Below, in pieces: positions 52,107 through 63,011 of a DNA stretch of 64,000 nucleotides. The notes beneath the pieces are model-generated. The model did no database searches. It was not told where the DNA came from and saw only the letters and a list, made by a program, of their open reading frames with translations. The DNA comes from Vagococcus lutrae. GTDB taxonomy: Bacteria; Bacillota; Bacilli; Lactobacillales; Vagococcaceae. The DNA is taken from assembly GCF_003987555.1 (NCBI RefSeq), contig NZ_NGJW01000010.1:1-64000 (forward strand). The letters run 5' to 3'. Numbering within the stretch: the first letter of the stretch is position 1; each line of letters starts with the position of its first letter. Made by a program: the position numbers and the translations under genes.

Positions 52107-53885
52107 TTAAACTTTTAGTAAGTCATATTGTGATTGATATAAATAATGATAGCGCCCTTTTTGTGCCATCAACGTATCATGTGTTCCAGACTCTTGAATA
52201 TTGCCCTTATCGATATAAAAAATCTTATCACAATTTTTTATCGTGGATAATCGGTGAGCAATAATAAACGACGTGCGACCATGCAATAGTTTCTGTAAAC
52301 CGTCTTGTAACAATTGCTCCGTCTTCGTATCAATACTTGATGTAGCTTCATCTAAAATCAGAATTTTAGGATCCGCTAAAAGGGCTCTCGCAAACGATAT
52401 TAATTGGCGTTGGCCTGCAGACAACGTACTACCTCGCTCTTCTACGACTGTGTCATAACCGTCTTTTAGCTCTTTTATAAAATCATGCGCTCTGACGACT
52501 TTAGCTGCTGCAATGATTTCTTCTCGACTTGCTTGTGGATTTCCGTACTGTATATTGTCTAAAATCGTACCCGAAAAAACAAATGTATCCTGCAGCATAA
52601 CACCCATTTGTTGTCGCAGTGATTTTAATGTGACATCACGAATATCAATGCCATCGATTAAGATTTGACCAGAATCAATATCATAAAAACGACTCAACAA
52701 ATTGATAATCGTTGTTTTCCCTGCTCCTGTCGGTCCTACAAGCGCCACACTCTGTCCTGCTTCAACATTTAGTGAGACATGATTCAGAATCGGTTGATTA
52801 TCTTCATAACTAAACACTACGTCATCGAATACTACATTTCCTTGAATTTCTGGCATTTCAATCGCATGCGGAGCATCTTGAATCTCAGGCTCGACATCTA
52901 ACGTTTCAAAAATCCGCTCGAGATAGGCGGTTGCTGTAATCAATGAATTGTAAAAATTCCCAATATTAATGACCGGATTCCAAAAGTTATTGATATAGCC
53001 GATAAAGGCAATCAACGTCCCCGTTGTCATATCTACCCCTATACTTCTTATCCCAATAAAATAGATTAAGGCAGTCGTCATCACCGAAATGTTTTGCACA
53101 CCCGGCCATAGTAAAAATTGAACTCTGACTGCTTTTAAATATGCTTTACGGTAGTCTTCGTTTATCGAAGTAAATGTTTGATAACTCGTTTCTTCTTGAG
53201 TAAAAGATTGCGTCACTTTTATCCCTGAAATACTCTCATGAATGTAAGCATTCATATTTGACTGTTTATTACTTAGTTCTTGGTACGCGGTTCGTTGTGC
53301 TTTCTTGACTAATAACACGATAATCAGTAAAACAGGTAATAGTAGCAATGAATAGAGTGTTAGTTTTACATCGAGCCACAACATCACACCTAGAGTCAGA
53401 ACGAGACTGAAAACATCTGAAATTAAGTTAATCAAGCCGTTACTTAATAAATCACTCAAAGTATTGATGTAATTTACGACACGGATTAAGATTTTACCGT
53501 GCGGTCGGTTATCAAAATAAGAGAAGGGTAATGTTTGTAAATGACTAAAAATATCATATCGCATATCTTTTAAAATATTTTGACCGATTTCTGTAATATG
53601 ATAAATACGATAACGCATGCTCCAGCCTATACCGATTAATGATAATAAGAAAAGCAAACTCATTAATACAAGTCCTTTAACATCTTGGTTAGGTAGATAA
53701 CGGTCAATGGCTAATTTTGTAAAGTAAGGTCCTAACATGGCCAACATATTGGCAAAAATAATGACAAGTAAAGCTTTCGTGACGGGACGTTTATATGGAG
53801 CAATGTATTTACCTAAGCGTTGGTAATGATGCCAATTAAACTCCTCTTGTAATGTTTCATCTTGATCAAAGGTATTGCGTGCCAT
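52107..53885 (-). CDS. efrB: Heterodimeric ABC multidrug exporter, EfrB-like subunit
   Basis: A 592-residue half-transporter: six membrane segments in the first ~320 residues, then an ATPase domain with Walker A GPTGAGKTTI, signature TLSAGQRQLISFARALL and Walker B ILILDEATSSIDTKTE with the catalytic Glu. It forms a heterodimer with the adjacent 53885-55633 protein, whose site is degenerate. ATG overlaps the upstream stop (TAATG). Relatives EfrAB/LmrCD export lipophilic drugs. Confidence 0.88.
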   Translation of the reverse strand: MARNTFDQDETLQEEFNWHHYQRLGKYIAPYKRPVTKALLVIIFANMLAMLGPYFTKLAIDRYLPNQDVKGLVLMSLLFLLSLIGIGWSMRYRIYHITEIGQNILKDMRYDIFSHLQTLPFSYFDNRPHGKILIRVVNYINTLSDLLSNGLINLISDVFSLVLTLGVMLWLDVKLTLYSLLLLPVLLIIVLLVKKAQRTAYQELSNKQSNMNAYIHESISGIKVTQSFTQEETSYQTFTSINEDYRKAYLKAVRVQFLLWPGVQNISVMTTALIYFIGIRSIGVDMTTGTLIAFIGYINNFWNPVINIGNFYNSLITATAYLERIFETLDVEPEIQDAPHAIEMPEIQGNVVFDDVVFSYEDNQPILNHVSLNVEAGQSVALVGPTGAGKTTIINLLSRFYDIDSGQILIDGIDIRDVTLKSLRQQMGVMLQDTFVFSGTILDNIQYGNPQASREEIIAAAKVVRAHDFIKELKDGYDTVVEERGSTLSAGQRQLISFARALLADPKILILDEATSSIDTKTEQLLQDGLQKLLHGRTSFIIAHRLSTIKNCDKIFYIDKGNIQESGTHDTLMAQKGRYHYLYQSQYDLLKV

Positions 53886-55633
53886 TATAATTGCCCCCCT
53901 TCTTGACTGGATTGACCGAGTTGCGTTTGATAGATGTCAAAGTAGCGACCGCCACGCTCGACTAACGCCTGATGTGTCCCTTGTTCGACGACGCGACCTT
54001 TTTCTAATACGAGTATCGTATCAGCCTCTCGGACTGACGAAATCCGATGTGCAATGACAAACGTTGTCGTGCGTTTAGTCAGCTTAGTCAGTTCTGCTTG
54101 AATTTTAGACTCCGTCTGCATATCAACAGCACTTGTCGTGTCATCTAAAATCAAGACAGCCGGGTCTTTTGCCAAAGCACGCGCTAAGGACAGACGTTGT
54201 TTTTGCCCACCCGATAGCCCGACTCCTCTTTCGCCTACAATCGTGCGATACCCTTCTGGCATTTGCTCGATAAAGTGATTCGCATCAGCAATTTCAGCAA
54301 CGTGACGAATTCTCTCATCAGATAGTTCCGGAGCGCCGTAAGTAATATTTTCTTCAATCGTACTTGAAAATAAAAAGACATCTTGCATAACCATCGCGAT
54401 ATTTTCTCGTAATTGACGTACCGGCCATTCACGTGCATCTTTACCGTCAATCAATACGCGACCGTGACTAGGGTCGTAGAAACGCGCAATTAAGTTCACT
54501 AGCGTTGTTTTTCCTGAGCCAGTTTCACCTAAAATACCGATGGTTTGCCCAGGTAGTGCTTCAAACGATACGTTTGAAAGAATAGGGGTATCTGGGTCAT
54601 CTGAAAAATGAAAAGTAACGTCTTCAAAAACAATATGACCTTGAAGAGGGTGTTTCTCAATATGCTTTTCTGCTGTAATCGATGGTTTTACTTCTAGCAT
54701 TTCTCGAATTTTGACACACGAAGCATTAAAGCGTTGCGTATCATTAATTAACCAACCACTCATTCGCATGGGCATGTTTAGCATCCATAAATAGCCATTA
54801 AATGCGACTAAATCGCCGACGGTCATCTGACCACGTATTACGAGAAAGCCTCCTACTAACAATGTAATTAAGGTTAAGCTACCTGCCAACCCATCTAACC
54901 ACGGCAAATATTTCATGGAAACACGTGCTGAAGCTAAATTTTTTTGTTTAAAGGCTTCATTTGCTTCGTTAAATTTTTCAATCTCAAAGTCTTCTCTCGA
55001 GAACGCTTTGACTACACGATTTCCACTAATATTTTCTTCAACTAAGCTATTTAACTTCGAAAAACTTTGACGAATTTCTAAGAAAACAGGATGTGCTTCA
55101 GCTGACATCTGACGCGTTAAATAATAGATCACAGGGGTAACGGCGACTAAAGACAGCATTAACACTGGATTTATCCATGCCATTACTACGATAGCCATTA
55201 TAAACCAAAAGACAGATTCGACAATATTGTACGTCACCCAACAAACAAAATGTCGGATGGCCTCGATATCCCCAGTCATTCGGGCCATAATATCACCCAC
55301 ACGCGTTCGATTAAAAAAATCAAAATCTAATAATTGCAATTTTTGAAACAAATGCTGACGAACGCCAAAAACAGTATGCTGACCGATTGTCTCAAAAGTT
55401 ATTTGATACGCATAGCGAAATACCGTGCGTAAGACGGTCAAGCCAATCATCCACATTAATAGTGGTATTAGTTTCTCAGTTTCCCCTGCTCCTATAACTC
55501 GATCAATCAACTGCCCGATAATAAGTGGGTTGGCAATCATCAGTAATGAACTAGTCACTAATAAAATAATACCTAAAAATATGGTTTTCTTACGGTCTTT
55601 GCTGTATTGCCAAATCCACTGATAGTTATTCAT
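53885..55633 (-). CDS. efrA: Heterodimeric ABC multidrug exporter, EfrA-like subunit
   Basis: A 582-residue half-transporter with six membrane segments and an ATPase domain (GETGSGKTTL; VGLSGGQKQRLSLARAL; VLILDDTTSAVDMQTE). Asp stands where the catalytic Glu is expected after Walker B, the usual degenerate site of EfrA/LmrC-type subunits. Start at ATG 55633 with AAAGGAGG upstream; a frame seven codons longer is less likely. First gene of the two-gene operon, divergent from the AraC-type regulator. Confidence 0.88.
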   Translation of the reverse strand: MNNYQWIWQYSKDRKKTIFLGIILLVTSSLLMIANPLIIGQLIDRVIGAGETEKLIPLLMWMIGLTVLRTVFRYAYQITFETIGQHTVFGVRQHLFQKLQLLDFDFFNRTRVGDIMARMTGDIEAIRHFVCWVTYNIVESVFWFIMAIVVMAWINPVLMLSLVAVTPVIYYLTRQMSAEAHPVFLEIRQSFSKLNSLVEENISGNRVVKAFSREDFEIEKFNEANEAFKQKNLASARVSMKYLPWLDGLAGSLTLITLLVGGFLVIRGQMTVGDLVAFNGYLWMLNMPMRMSGWLINDTQRFNASCVKIREMLEVKPSITAEKHIEKHPLQGHIVFEDVTFHFSDDPDTPILSNVSFEALPGQTIGILGETGSGKTTLVNLIARFYDPSHGRVLIDGKDAREWPVRQLRENIAMVMQDVFLFSSTIEENITYGAPELSDERIRHVAEIADANHFIEQMPEGYRTIVGERGVGLSGGQKQRLSLARALAKDPAVLILDDTTSAVDMQTESKIQAELTKLTKRTTTFVIAHRISSVREADTILVLEKGRVVEQGTHQALVERGGRYFDIYQTQLGQSSQEGGQL

Positions 55634-55861
55634 CTTTTTTCCTCCTTTTATCACTTTGTCTTAGTTTAGATGATAGCTGGCATTATTTGAATAGACTATC
55701 TTTCTTAATCGAATGGATTATATCACTCGCTTCTTCGTCATCTCGCTCACTTTCTTCAGCATGATGACGAGTAAAGTTTTTTACAGCTTTCACTTTTCTT
55801 TCTAGCAATTTAAGGTAAACTATAAAGAGAAGACAATTTGGAAAGAAATGAGGCTTTAACG

Positions 55862-56737
55862 TTGATACAAATCGATACCAAGACCTTCAATCCTGATATT
55901 TTATATGCCTTTGACTCTTATGATGAAGGAACAGCTTTAGGAAAAGAACATGCACATGATTTTGTCGAATTAAGTATCATCCTAGATGGCCAAGCAACTT
56001 ATCATGTTCATCATCATCGCTATCATGCAACTAAAGGCTGTGTCATGCTTTACCATCCAGGCACACCACATCAGCATATACAAGAAGAACATACTTATAG
56101 TCACCAATTACACATTGGTTTAAATAACGTAACTTTTGAAGGGTTAAAACGAAACTATCTCCCTTTTGAAACGACTTTTATTGAATTAAAACACGAACAA
56201 GCTATCTTTCTTGATTTATGCCAAGCTATTTTAACAGAAAAAAATGAACGCGCACTTGGTTATGAATTAATGATTAAGTCGCTTATTATGAAGTTATTAG
56301 TCATGCTGTTAAGACAAGGTAACGTGATTGAGAACACAGAGATGATGACCTCTTTAACCGATCGCTCCTATCAAGATAAAGAACGGATTGTTAACAATAT
56401 TATTTACTATCTAGAAACCCATCATGCTCAGGATATTACCCTGGACTCTTTAGCTGAAACAATGTATATCAGTCCTAACTACCTTTCAAAAGTATTTAAA
56501 GAAGTCACGAAAGATTCGCCGATTAACTATCTTATTCAAATCCGATTAAACCGTGCTGCTCTTTTATTACACAATAATCAACTGACAATTAAAGAAGTCG
56601 CAAAACGCGTCGGATATGATGACCCTTTTTACTTTAGTAAACTTTTTAAAAAACATTACGGAGTCTCGCCGTCACACTATCAAACGGAGACTTTTTCTCC
56701 CTTTGACATTCCGTCTACGCCTCCGTCCGATTTATAA
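55862..56737 (+). CDS. AraC-family transcriptional regulator with cupin sensor
   Basis: A regulator of about 291 residues. The N-terminal cupin-type sensing domain is rich in His (EHAHDFVELSIILDG, HVHHHRYHATKG), and the C-terminal AraC domain has two helix-turn-helix units (TLDSLAETMYISPNYLSKVFKE; TIKEVAKRVGYDDPFYFSKLFKKHYGVSP). The start is uncertain: GAGG is well placed for TTG 55862, while TTG 55838 is an in-frame alternative. Divergent from efrAB, so it may control it, or a distant sugar gene set as many cupin-AraC proteins do. Confidence 0.8.
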   Translation: MIQIDTKTFNPDILYAFDSYDEGTALGKEHAHDFVELSIILDGQATYHVHHHRYHATKGCVMLYHPGTPHQHIQEEHTYSHQLHIGLNNVTFEGLKRNYLPFETTFIELKHEQAIFLDLCQAILTEKNERALGYELMIKSLIMKLLVMLLRQGNVIENTEMMTSLTDRSYQDKERIVNNIIYYLETHHAQDITLDSLAETMYISPNYLSKVFKEVTKDSPINYLIQIRLNRAALLLHNNQLTIKEVAKRVGYDDPFYFSKLFKKHYGVSPSHYQTETFSPFDIPSTPPSDL

Positions 56738-56775
56738 AAAAGAGGTCTGTTCGCTTTTGAACAGACCTCTTTTTG
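56736..56775. terminator. Bidirectional terminator between araC-type gene and mnmA
   Basis: Stem AAAAAGAGGTCTGTTC with GAACAGACCTCTTTTT (16 bp) and a loop of about eight bases, T-rich on both strands, between convergent genes. Confidence 0.93.
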
Positions 56776-56777
56776 AT

Positions 56778-57941
<1,164 letters not shown>

Positions 57942-58020
57942 CTACGATTTGAAGGTCGGATTTTTCAGTCTTCTTATTATACGTTCTTTTCAAAGTTTTT
58001 TCATCTTTTTAATACAAAAA

Positions 58021-58047
58021 AGAGAATTCTTATCATAAGAACTCTCT
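58021..58047 (-). terminator. Terminator after the DUF1831 gene
   Basis: A 12-bp stem with one mismatch (AGAGAATTCTTA with TAAGAACTCTCT), loop TCA, followed on the minus strand by a T6 run. It ends the desulfurase-DUF1831 transcript before mnmA. Confidence 0.8.
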
Positions 58048-58061
58048 TTTCTACCAATCAT

Positions 58062-58403
58062 TTATGATACGACTTCAAAACAATGACGATTAATCATTTC
58101 ATTCATAATGAATTGAAAGTTTTGTTGTAATTCTAGTTGGTCGTCGTTTTCAAAAATATTTAATTGACGCATGCCATTCGCTGTCGTGATACTCATTTTA
58201 AAGGTTTTTAAATCTTTTGCGACAGTTATCTTTAAACGAGGACCTTTACTATTTGCCATCATATCTAATGGTCGATTATACTGCAAGTTGCCTTGTTTAG
58301 ACTCACTAAACCCTAAATCTTTAAATGTATAAGTTTTCGCTTGCTCACTTAGTTGATAGCTCACATCTGATCCTAATACTGTTGAAACTTTATCAAATGC
58401 CAT
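58062..58403 (-). CDS. DUF1831-family protein
   Basis: A 113-residue small soluble protein of the DUF1831 family, found in Lactobacillales beside a cysteine desulfurase and mnmA, as here. Typical: YTFKDLGFSESKQGNLQYNRPLD and the C-terminal NFQFIMNEMINRH. The function is not established; gene context points to sulfur relay or tRNA thiolation. Confidence 0.88.
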   Translation of the reverse strand: MAFDKVSTVLGSDVSYQLSEQAKTYTFKDLGFSESKQGNLQYNRPLDMMANSKGPRLKITVAKDLKTFKMSITTANGMRQLNIFENDDQLELQQNFQFIMNEMINRHCFEVVS

Positions 58404-58460
58404 ATTATCACCTCATTTTTTCTATGATAGCTTTATTATAAGCAATTTTCAATCAGAACT

Positions 58461-59609
58461 CTAGTCTATTTGTTGGCGTTTTCGACAAATCTTCACGAGG
58501 GCTGCTGCAAAGTGTTCGACATCTTCTTCCGTGACGCCTTCACCAAAACTAATCCGCACGGACTCATTAATTGCCGGATGTCCTTCGCCATACATGGCAG
58601 TTAAGACGTGTGAGGGTTCGATATTCCCCGCCGTACAAGCGGAGCCAACTGAAATCGCAAAGCCTTGCAAATCTAATTGCATGAGTATTTGCTGACTTGG
58701 AATCCCTTCTAAATGAAGATTTAAAATATGTGGACTTTTCGGCGCTTTCGCTCCATTTACGTGAAAAGCAACACGCGCTTCGGATAGAGCTGTGATGATT
58801 GTCTCTTGGAATTTTTGATAACGTGTCTGATTATCCATTTGAATAGTCGGGTTTAAACGCGTCAATGCTTGAGTGAATCCCATAATTCCTGGTAAATTCT
58901 CAGTGCCTGGTCGTCTTTTTAGCTCTTGCTCACCACCATGCAACATAGCGTGTAATGGCGTCCCTGTACGAGCATAGAAAAGCCCAACGCCTTTTGGTCC
59001 ATTTAATTTATGGGCTGTGGCACTTAAGAAGTCTACTCCCAGTTCTTGTACATTTATTACTTCATGACCTAATGCTTGAACAGCATCTGTGTGAAATTTT
59101 GCTGGATGATCATGTAATAGTTGACCGATTTCGCGGATAGGATAACGCACGCCCACCTCATTATTCACCATCATTATCGAAACCAAGACTGTTTCTGGTC
59201 GTAAAGCATTTTTTAATGCTTCTATAGAAATATTACCATGACGATCCACCTCTAGATAGGTCACTTCTATACCTGCTTGTTCATAAAACTCAGCCGTATG
59301 TAATACTGACGGGTGCTCTACTTTAGTCGTGATGAGATGTGGACGTGAAACTGAAGCGTGTTTCAATTGATAAAACGCCCAGTTATTACTTTCCGTACCC
59401 CCACTTGTAAAAAAGATTTCATCCGCTTTAGCGCCGATTTGTTGCGCGATTTGTTCACGCGATTTCTCTAACCGTGCATGAGCAGAACGTCCGAAAGCAT
59501 GGATACTAGACGGGTTGCCATAATCTTCCGTTAAACTCTTTACCATTGTTTCAATCACAGAAGGATGAACCGGCGTGGTCGCACTGTGGTCTAAATAAAC
59601 TCTTTTCAA
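58461..59609 (-). CDS. iscS: Cysteine desulfurase (IscS/NifS type)
   Basis: A 382-residue PLP enzyme of group I. YLDHSATTPVHP at the N-terminus, PLP lysine in SATAHKLNGPKG, and the mobile-loop catalytic Cys in SVGSACTAGNIEPSHV. Unlike SufS (45257-46492) this one probably serves tRNA thiolation through MnmA and thiamine-type pathways. It starts two bases after the acyltransferase stop, in one transcript. Confidence 0.93.
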   Translation of the reverse strand: MKRVYLDHSATTPVHPSVIETMVKSLTEDYGNPSSIHAFGRSAHARLEKSREQIAQQIGAKADEIFFTSGGTESNNWAFYQLKHASVSRPHLITTKVEHPSVLHTAEFYEQAGIEVTYLEVDRHGNISIEALKNALRPETVLVSIMMVNNEVGVRYPIREIGQLLHDHPAKFHTDAVQALGHEVINVQELGVDFLSATAHKLNGPKGVGLFYARTGTPLHAMLHGGEQELKRRPGTENLPGIMGFTQALTRLNPTIQMDNQTRYQKFQETIITALSEARVAFHVNGAKAPKSPHILNLHLEGIPSQQILMQLDLQGFAISVGSACTAGNIEPSHVLTAMYGEGHPAINESVRISFGEGVTEEDVEHFAAALVKICRKRQQID

Positions 59610-59611
59610 CT

Positions 59612-60637
59612 TTATTCCTTCTTTCGTGTTTTATCCTTGCTTTTCCATTTTATCAAATTATCACTCACCATACTAAACATTCGGTCTAAACTTTTCTTAA
59701 AAATAGGACGTGTGAATAAAGCCGTCATCACAATACTTAATGCGACAATTAAGAAAAATAGCCAAGGTTTTAATGTTAATTCTCCCATATCCATACTTCT
59801 AAGACTTTTAACAATGAAACCATGTAATAAATAAGCATACAATGTATTCTCGCCTAAATAGGTAAAGCGATATTTTTTTCGTGGAACCAATGTGAAAAAA
59901 GCAAAAATGGCAATAAAACTAATCAAGTAGACGAATAAACGGACAATCCCACCTACTTCAGGATTTTCTAAAAAATGGTCGTAAGGCTTCGACCCAAAAA
60001 ACCAATACTTATTCCAAACTTCTGCATAAGTCACTAGCTTGGCTAATAAGACAAAAAGAATGATCCCTACGACTCTCATTGCTGGTTTCTTTGTTTTTTC
60101 AAAAAAAGAGGCCTGTAAATAAAAACCTAATAGAAAAAAGGGAAAAAAGACCATCGTCCGTGATAAACTCAAAAACTGATCGATGCCTGGAGCATAGCCT
60201 GCTAATAATCCGATTACAATGGCAATCGTCATCCCCATTAAGGGCGTAAAACGGTCAAATAGATACAACGCAACATTCCAAAAAAACATACTTAAAAGAA
60301 ACCACAGTGACCAATGAGGATTTAGAAATTGAAGCGATACTTTGCCAGAACTTTGAATCATAAAATAAAAAAGACTGTAGATAAACTGAAAAACTACATA
60401 GGGTACTAACATCGTTTCCGCTGTTTTTCTCAAATAACCTGGTCGACGAATATTTTTAGAAAAATAACCGCTAATTAAAATAAAGCCAGGCATGTGAAAC
60501 GTGTATATCAAGTAATATAAATCTTCGATTTGAGAATAGTCTTCTACAAATGGTTGAATTAAATGCCCAAATATCACTAAAAATATCAAGAGTAATTTGG
60601 CATTATCAAAATAAGGATCTCGTACTTTTTCCGTCAC
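59612..60637 (-). CDS. Acyltransferase-3 family membrane protein
   Basis: A 341-residue integral membrane acyltransferase with about ten hydrophobic segments. N-terminal RDPYFDNAKLLLIFLVIFGHLIQPF and YTFHMPGFILISGYFS contain the family His/Asp and the conserved FHMP. Members O-acetylate surface sugars. The particular acceptor is unknown. Short lysine-rich C-terminal tail. Confidence 0.85.
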   Translation of the reverse strand: MTEKVRDPYFDNAKLLLIFLVIFGHLIQPFVEDYSQIEDLYYLIYTFHMPGFILISGYFSKNIRRPGYLRKTAETMLVPYVVFQFIYSLFYFMIQSSGKVSLQFLNPHWSLWFLLSMFFWNVALYLFDRFTPLMGMTIAIVIGLLAGYAPGIDQFLSLSRTMVFFPFFLLGFYLQASFFEKTKKPAMRVVGIILFVLLAKLVTYAEVWNKYWFFGSKPYDHFLENPEVGGIVRLFVYLISFIAIFAFFTLVPRKKYRFTYLGENTLYAYLLHGFIVKSLRSMDMGELTLKPWLFFLIVALSIVMTALFTRPIFKKSLDRMFSMVSDNLIKWKSKDKTRKKE

Positions 60638-60698
60638 ACATATCGCCTCCTTTTTTTAATCATAACAAATAACCTTGACTAAAAAAACAAAAACGATA

Positions 60699-60742
60699 AA
60701 AACGGATGACCGTTTCCATTCCTTTAAACAGTCATCCGTTTT
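60699..60742 (-). terminator. Terminator of the nudix-mtnN-amidase operon
   Basis: Stem AAAACGGATGAC/GTCATCCGTTTT (12 bp) with a 20-base loop, three bases past the stop of the gene at 60746; on the minus strand followed by a weak T-rich tail. Confidence 0.8.
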
Positions 60743-60745
60743 CTA

Positions 60746-61291
60746 TTAAATAATCGTAGCTCCTAATGTATTTTTAAAATGCTTTAAGGCCCATTCATGA
60801 CCGACAGGGTCAAAACTAGCGACGCCTTTTTCATGAATCACTATTTTATATCCTAAATTGTAAGCATCGATAGCCGTATGCAAGACACAAATATCTGTAC
60901 AGACACCTACAATATGAACTTCTTGAATCTGTCTTTCACGCAAACGCACATCTAAATCGGTACCGCTAAATGCGGAATAGTGCCGTTTATCTAGCCAATA
61001 AACATTAGAAGCACGTTGATGCTTTTCATACCATTGAGCGAGCTCACCATATAACTCTCTTCCTGCTGTTCCTACAATATTATGAGGAGGAAACAGCTGA
61101 TTTTCAGGATGATACTGGTCATCTTCATCATGTCCGTCAATCGGAAAGACCACGTAGTCACCACGTTTAAAAAAGGTATCCGTAATGTCAACAATATCTT
61201 TTTCTAACTTTTGGCCATCACAACCAGTCGTCAATTTCCCATCTGTTGCGACAAAATCATATGTGTAATCAATATTTAACAATGCCTTCAT
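60746..61291 (-). CDS. Isochorismatase-like cysteine hydrolase (nicotinamidase)
   Basis: A 181-residue cysteine hydrolase, most likely nicotinamidase (PncA-like), turning nicotinamide into nicotinate for NAD salvage. Catalytic triad: Asp in LLNIDYTYDF, Lys in WLDKRHYSAF, Cys in VGVCTDICVLHTA. Metal-site residues in PIDGHDEDD. Nicotinate derivatives are also the precursor of the LarB substrate, though no direct link is shown. Downstream of mtnN. Confidence 0.87.
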   Translation of the reverse strand: MKALLNIDYTYDFVATDGKLTTGCDGQKLEKDIVDITDTFFKRGDYVVFPIDGHDEDDQYHPENQLFPPHNIVGTAGRELYGELAQWYEKHQRASNVYWLDKRHYSAFSGTDLDVRLRERQIQEVHIVGVCTDICVLHTAIDAYNLGYKIVIHEKGVASFDPVGHEWALKHFKNTLGATII

Positions 61292-61309
61292 CTCGATCGT
61301 CTCCTTTTA

Positions 61310-61999
61310 TTATGCGTGAGCTAACCAATTTAAAACCATTTCTGCCGAACGCTTACCTGCCGTAATAATAAATTCATCAAATGTTTGGGCTGCTTCCTCA
61401 TCTGCGACGTCGCTAACCGCTCTGACCACTACAAACGGAACTTGTGCTTGTGTAGCCACCTGAGCAATCGCTGCGCCTTCCATCTCATTAACCAAAGCGT
61501 CAGGAAAATCCGCTTTAATTTGCTGAATCATCGCTTGGCTATGGACGAATGTATCACCCGTTACTATCTCCCCTTGACGCACTGATAGCCCTGTTACTTC
61601 AGCCGCGCGTGTGATTGTTTCCATCGCCGTTTCATCTGCTTCATAGTATAAAGGCATTCCAGCCATTTGTCCTTTTTTATAGCCAAATGCTGTCACGTCG
61701 ACATCAAAATAGGCTAACCGTGTAGAAACCACGACATCCCCAATTTTCAATCCTTCACCTATCCCCCCAGCAGAACCTGTGTTAACGAGCATATCGACTT
61801 GATAGCGGTCAATTAATAACGTGGCTGTCATGGCGGCCATACCTTTACCAATACCTGATTGGACGACTACCACATCGTGTTCGCCGATTTTTCCAGAAAC
61901 AAATGTATTCCCAAAAACTTCTACAGTTTCTGAAGCGGTCATCGCCGCTTTTAAAGCGATAAGTTCTTCTGCCATCGCACCGATTATTCCAATTTTCAT
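61310..61999 (-). CDS. mtnN: 5'-methylthioadenosine/S-adenosylhomocysteine nucleosidase
   Basis: A 229-residue MtnN (Pfs), cleaving adenine from MTA and SAH; it feeds the methyl cycle and AI-2 synthesis. MKIGIIGAMAEELIAL, NTGSAGGIGEGLKIGDVVVST, TGDTFVHS, NEMEGAAIAQVA and the catalytic Asp in AVSDVADEEA. Downstream of a small membrane protein gene and the Nudix gene, the usual enterococcal arrangement. Confidence 0.95.
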   Translation of the reverse strand: MKIGIIGAMAEELIALKAAMTASETVEVFGNTFVSGKIGEHDVVVVQSGIGKGMAAMTATLLIDRYQVDMLVNTGSAGGIGEGLKIGDVVVSTRLAYFDVDVTAFGYKKGQMAGMPLYYEADETAMETITRAAEVTGLSVRQGEIVTGDTFVHSQAMIQQIKADFPDALVNEMEGAAIAQVATQAQVPFVVVRAVSDVADEEAAQTFDEFIITAGKRSAEMVLNWLAHA

Positions 62000-62010
62000 C
62001 CTATTTCCTC

Positions 62011-62286
62011 CTATAAAAAAAAGACGGCTAAGAAAACCACGAGTAACATGAGGCCGACTACTAAAATTGCCTTCGTTAAGAAATGACTTCTTTCTCTGAC
62101 TTGATTGGCATATTCTGAGCGCGACATTGTAATTTTGGGCTCTTTATTCTTTTCTTTTTTAAATTTTTTAGCGATTTCTGCTTCTTTTTCTTCAAATTCT
62201 TGTTGCAGTTTTCGTACACGAGACTCTTCTTCTTTTTGAAGTTCTCTGATTTTACTGCGTGTTAATAAGGGTTCCTTATTCCCCAT
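62011..62286 (-). CDS. Small tail-anchored coiled-coil protein (91 aa)
   Basis: The N-terminal ~65 residues are highly charged with heptad-like Glu/Lys/Arg (LQKEEESRVRKLQQEFEEKE), and the last ~20 residues are a single hydrophobic segment (AILVVGLMLLVVFLAVFFL). It looks tail-anchored with the charged part in the cytosol. It overlaps the Nudix gene by 11 bases. Such small ORFs are common between nudF and mtnN in the group; function unknown. Confidence 0.8.
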   Translation of the reverse strand: MGNKEPLLTRSKIRELQKEEESRVRKLQQEFEEKEAEIAKKFKKEKNKEPKITMSRSEYANQVRERSHFLTKAILVVGLMLLVVFLAVFFL

Positions 62287-62845
62287 TCATTGAACCTCCC
62301 ATAGATTCTATTTCCCATTGCATGATAGCAATAATCGTTTTACTGTCACAAATCTCACCCGTAGCAATCGCCTGCTTGGCTTCATCTAATGTCAGTTGAT
62401 GGATAGACAACCACTCATCGTCATCTCGTGGCAAAGGATCTGGGACTTGATACAACCCTTTTGCGATAAATAGATGCATCATTTCATTAGCAAAACCAGG
62501 TGAAAGAGAAAAGGTCATGTACGGCTCCATTTTTTCACAACGATAGCCAACCTCTTCTTCTAACTCTCGATGCGCTGTTAAAATCGGCTCCTCTCCTTCT
62601 CGGTCGAGTTTTCCCGCAGGAATTTCTAAAATCGTTCGTTCAAGCGGTTTGCGATACTGTTTAACAAGTAATATACGATTGTCAGATGTAATCGCTATAA
62701 TGCCGACTCCACCATTATGAAAAACTAATTCTCGTTGGCCAACCGACCCGTCTGGTAAACGTACTTTATCCACAGCCACATCTATTATTTTACCACTAAA
62801 GATGGTTTCTCTGGAAAGTGTTTTTTCTTCAAAATTTTCTGTCAT
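62276..62845 (-). CDS. Nudix hydrolase (ADP-ribose pyrophosphatase type)
   Basis: A 189-residue Nudix hydrolase. The Nudix box is complete: G-x5-E-x7-REL-x-EEVG in GKLDREGEEPILTAHRELEEEVGY. N-terminal ETIFSGKIIDVAVDKVRLPDG is typical of ADP-ribose pyrophosphatases. The start at 62845 follows GGGTGG; five codons upstream lies an alternative ATG. First gene of a four-gene operon. Confidence 0.92.
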   Translation of the reverse strand: MTENFEEKTLSRETIFSGKIIDVAVDKVRLPDGSVGQRELVFHNGGVGIIAITSDNRILLVKQYRKPLERTILEIPAGKLDREGEEPILTAHRELEEEVGYRCEKMEPYMTFSLSPGFANEMMHLFIAKGLYQVPDPLPRDDDEWLSIHQLTLDEAKQAIATGEICDSKTIIAIMQWEIESMGGSMNGE

Positions 62846-63011
62846 GATGACGCCACCCATTTCATAGTTTGCTCATATAATACCTTTTTCTAGCAAATAA
62901 TTCAAACACAGTAAGTCTGAGATGAAATCCAACTCAAGACGGATAGTTTTGTTATCTCTTTCTATGGTAAAATAAGTGTAATCAAGAAATGACTGAATAG
63001 GAGTGAGAGAC

